Shown piece by piece: positions 13,380-14,039 of a stretch of 14,039 nt of DNA. The translations under genes were made by a program, and so were the position numbers. The DNA is from Rhodosalinus sp046542825 (GTDB lineage: Bacteria; Pseudomonadota; Alphaproteobacteria; Rhodobacterales; Rhodobacteraceae), in contig NZ_JBKHAQ010000076.1 of assembly GCF_046542825.1 (NCBI RefSeq), positions 1 to 14,039 on the forward strand, in the 5' to 3' direction. Numbering within the stretch: position 1 is the first letter of the stretch; each line of letters begins with the position of its first letter. The notes under the pieces are model-generated. The model saw only the letters and a list, made by a program, of their open reading frames with translations. It was not told the origin of the DNA and searched no databases.

Positions 13380-14039
13380 ATGGTTAGCAGTAGCAAGATC
13401 CTCACCGTCTCTTACGGCACCTTCTCCTGCACGCTGGAGGGGTTCGACGACTCTTTCGAGACGATGAAGGCGATCGCAGAGTATTTCCGCGATCTCGCCG
13501 CCGACGACCGGTACTTCGGCGCCGAGCCGCCCACACCGGACGCCGAGATGCTGGCGCGCATCGCCGAGCGCGAGATCGCGCGCCGCGTCGAGGCGCGGAT
13601 GGAATCGGGCGGCATCGTCCTGCGCCCCTCGCTCGAAGCGGCGGCGCCCGTTTCCGCCGCCCATCAGGCAACCGAGGCCGCCCGCCCCTCTGGCGCGGCC
13701 ACGCAGGAGCCGGCGGTGTCACAACCACCGACATCCGCAGCGGACGAGCTGGAAGAGAACCGGCAGGCGCAGGACATCGCCGCCGCCGAAGAAGACCGAC
13801 TCGACGTATCCGGGCCGGACCAGGCCGCCATTCCGGAGCAGGCTGCCCCGCAGCCCGAGGCAGCGGCTCCGGAGGCGCCAGAGAACGGGGACGCCGCCGC
13901 CGCGCAAGCGGCGAAGGAGGAGCCGACTGAGGATCAGGTGCCCGACACTGTCGCCCTGATCGAAGAGACCCCCGAAGCCGGATTCGACGCCGCGATGGAG
14001 GCCGAAGCCGAGCGTCTTGCGGAGGCCACGGAAGACGCC
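13380..14039 (+). CDS. Conserved hypothetical protein, 5' part, runs off the window
   Basis: The frame is open for 220 codons from ATG 13380 to the last base of the window, with no stop, so it is 3'-truncated by the window edge. Residues 1-75 look globular (SSKILTVSYGTFSCTLEGFD, MKAIAEYFRDLAADDRYFGA, EMLARIAEREIARRVEARM). The pattern is one I associate with a family of long Rhodobacteraceae proteins of unassigned role. From about residue 85 the protein is Ala/Glu/Pro/Gln-rich, acidic and probably disordered. No signal peptide or membrane segment is seen. A weak AAGCGAG lies 5 nt before the start. The gene is divergent from thiN. I do not assign a function. Confidence 0.8.
   Translation, partial: MVSSSKILTVSYGTFSCTLEGFDDSFETMKAIAEYFRDLAADDRYFGAEPPTPDAEMLARIAEREIARRVEARMESGGIVLRPSLEAAAPVSAAHQATEAARPSGAATQEPAVSQPPTSAADELEENRQAQDIAAAEEDRLDVSGPDQAAIPEQAAPQPEAAAPEAPENGDAAAAQAAKEEPTEDQVPDTVALIEETPEAGFDAAMEAEAERLAEATEDA

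Noticed and set aside
13361..13387. Eight-codon upstream ORF (MSKRASDG) overlapping the start at 13380
   Set aside because: It could be a leader peptide, but there is no ribosome binding site, no regulatory codon run and no paired hairpins.

Overview
The window is very GC-rich DNA packed with short-gapped genes. It looks like chromosome of an alphaproteobacterium of the Rhodobacteraceae type (roseobacter/Paracoccus relatives). The reasons are the strong G/C third positions, the gene order gor-hflK-hflC-DUF2065-degP, an alphaproteobacterial SOS box (GTTC-N7-GTTC), and a divergent conserved gene beside a thiamine pyrophosphokinase. I see no insertion sequence, prophage, CRISPR array, tRNA or rRNA. 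The taxon is an inference from these signs, not a search result.

Layout. (1) 1-1558: an adrenodoxin-type [2Fe-2S] ferredoxin on the minus strand is divergent from a small plus-strand gene at 500-961. That gene encodes only the C-terminal OB-fold of the SOS polymerase DnaE2. It starts 2 nt after a perfect LexA box and has no Shine-Dalgarno, so it is probably SOS-induced and leaderless. A peptidoglycan-binding lipoprotein gene follows 40 nt later, closed by a bidirectional terminator. (2) 1582-7964: a long minus-strand block transcribed in the order rpiA, gor, hflK, hflC, DUF2065, degP. It joins pentose-phosphate metabolism and glutathione redox to membrane and periplasmic protein quality control. 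(3) 8276-10356: a strongly diverged glutathione S-transferase gene is coupled through TGATG to sdaA, a type 2 iron-sulfur L-serine dehydratase with the C-terminal cysteine tail. (4) 10700-12588: two tandem, clearly paralogous EamA/DMT exporters. The second overlaps the convergent thiamine pyrophosphokinase gene by 44 bp. (5) 13380-14039: the 5' part of a conserved hypothetical gene that runs off the window, with an N-terminal globular segment and then a long acidic, Ala/Pro/Glu-rich tail.

How they work together. The central block is the most coherent unit. RpiA feeds the pentose-phosphate pathway, whose oxidative arm supplies NADPH. Gor uses NADPH to keep glutathione reduced. HflK/HflC with the small DUF2065 protein form the inner-membrane regulator of FtsH, and DegP clears misfolded proteins in the periplasm. 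SdaA turns serine into pyruvate.

The strongest candidate for something undescribed is the stand-alone DnaE2 OB-fold gene under its own SOS box. It could be a relic left by deletion of an imuA-imuB-dnaE2 operon, or a retained mini-protein that modulates the mutasome or binds ssDNA. Second-tier observations are recurrent SD-less starts with a -10-like element just upstream of the ATG, the decaying GST reading frame that still keeps its coupling to sdaA, and an inverted 12-bp element in the thiN divergent region.
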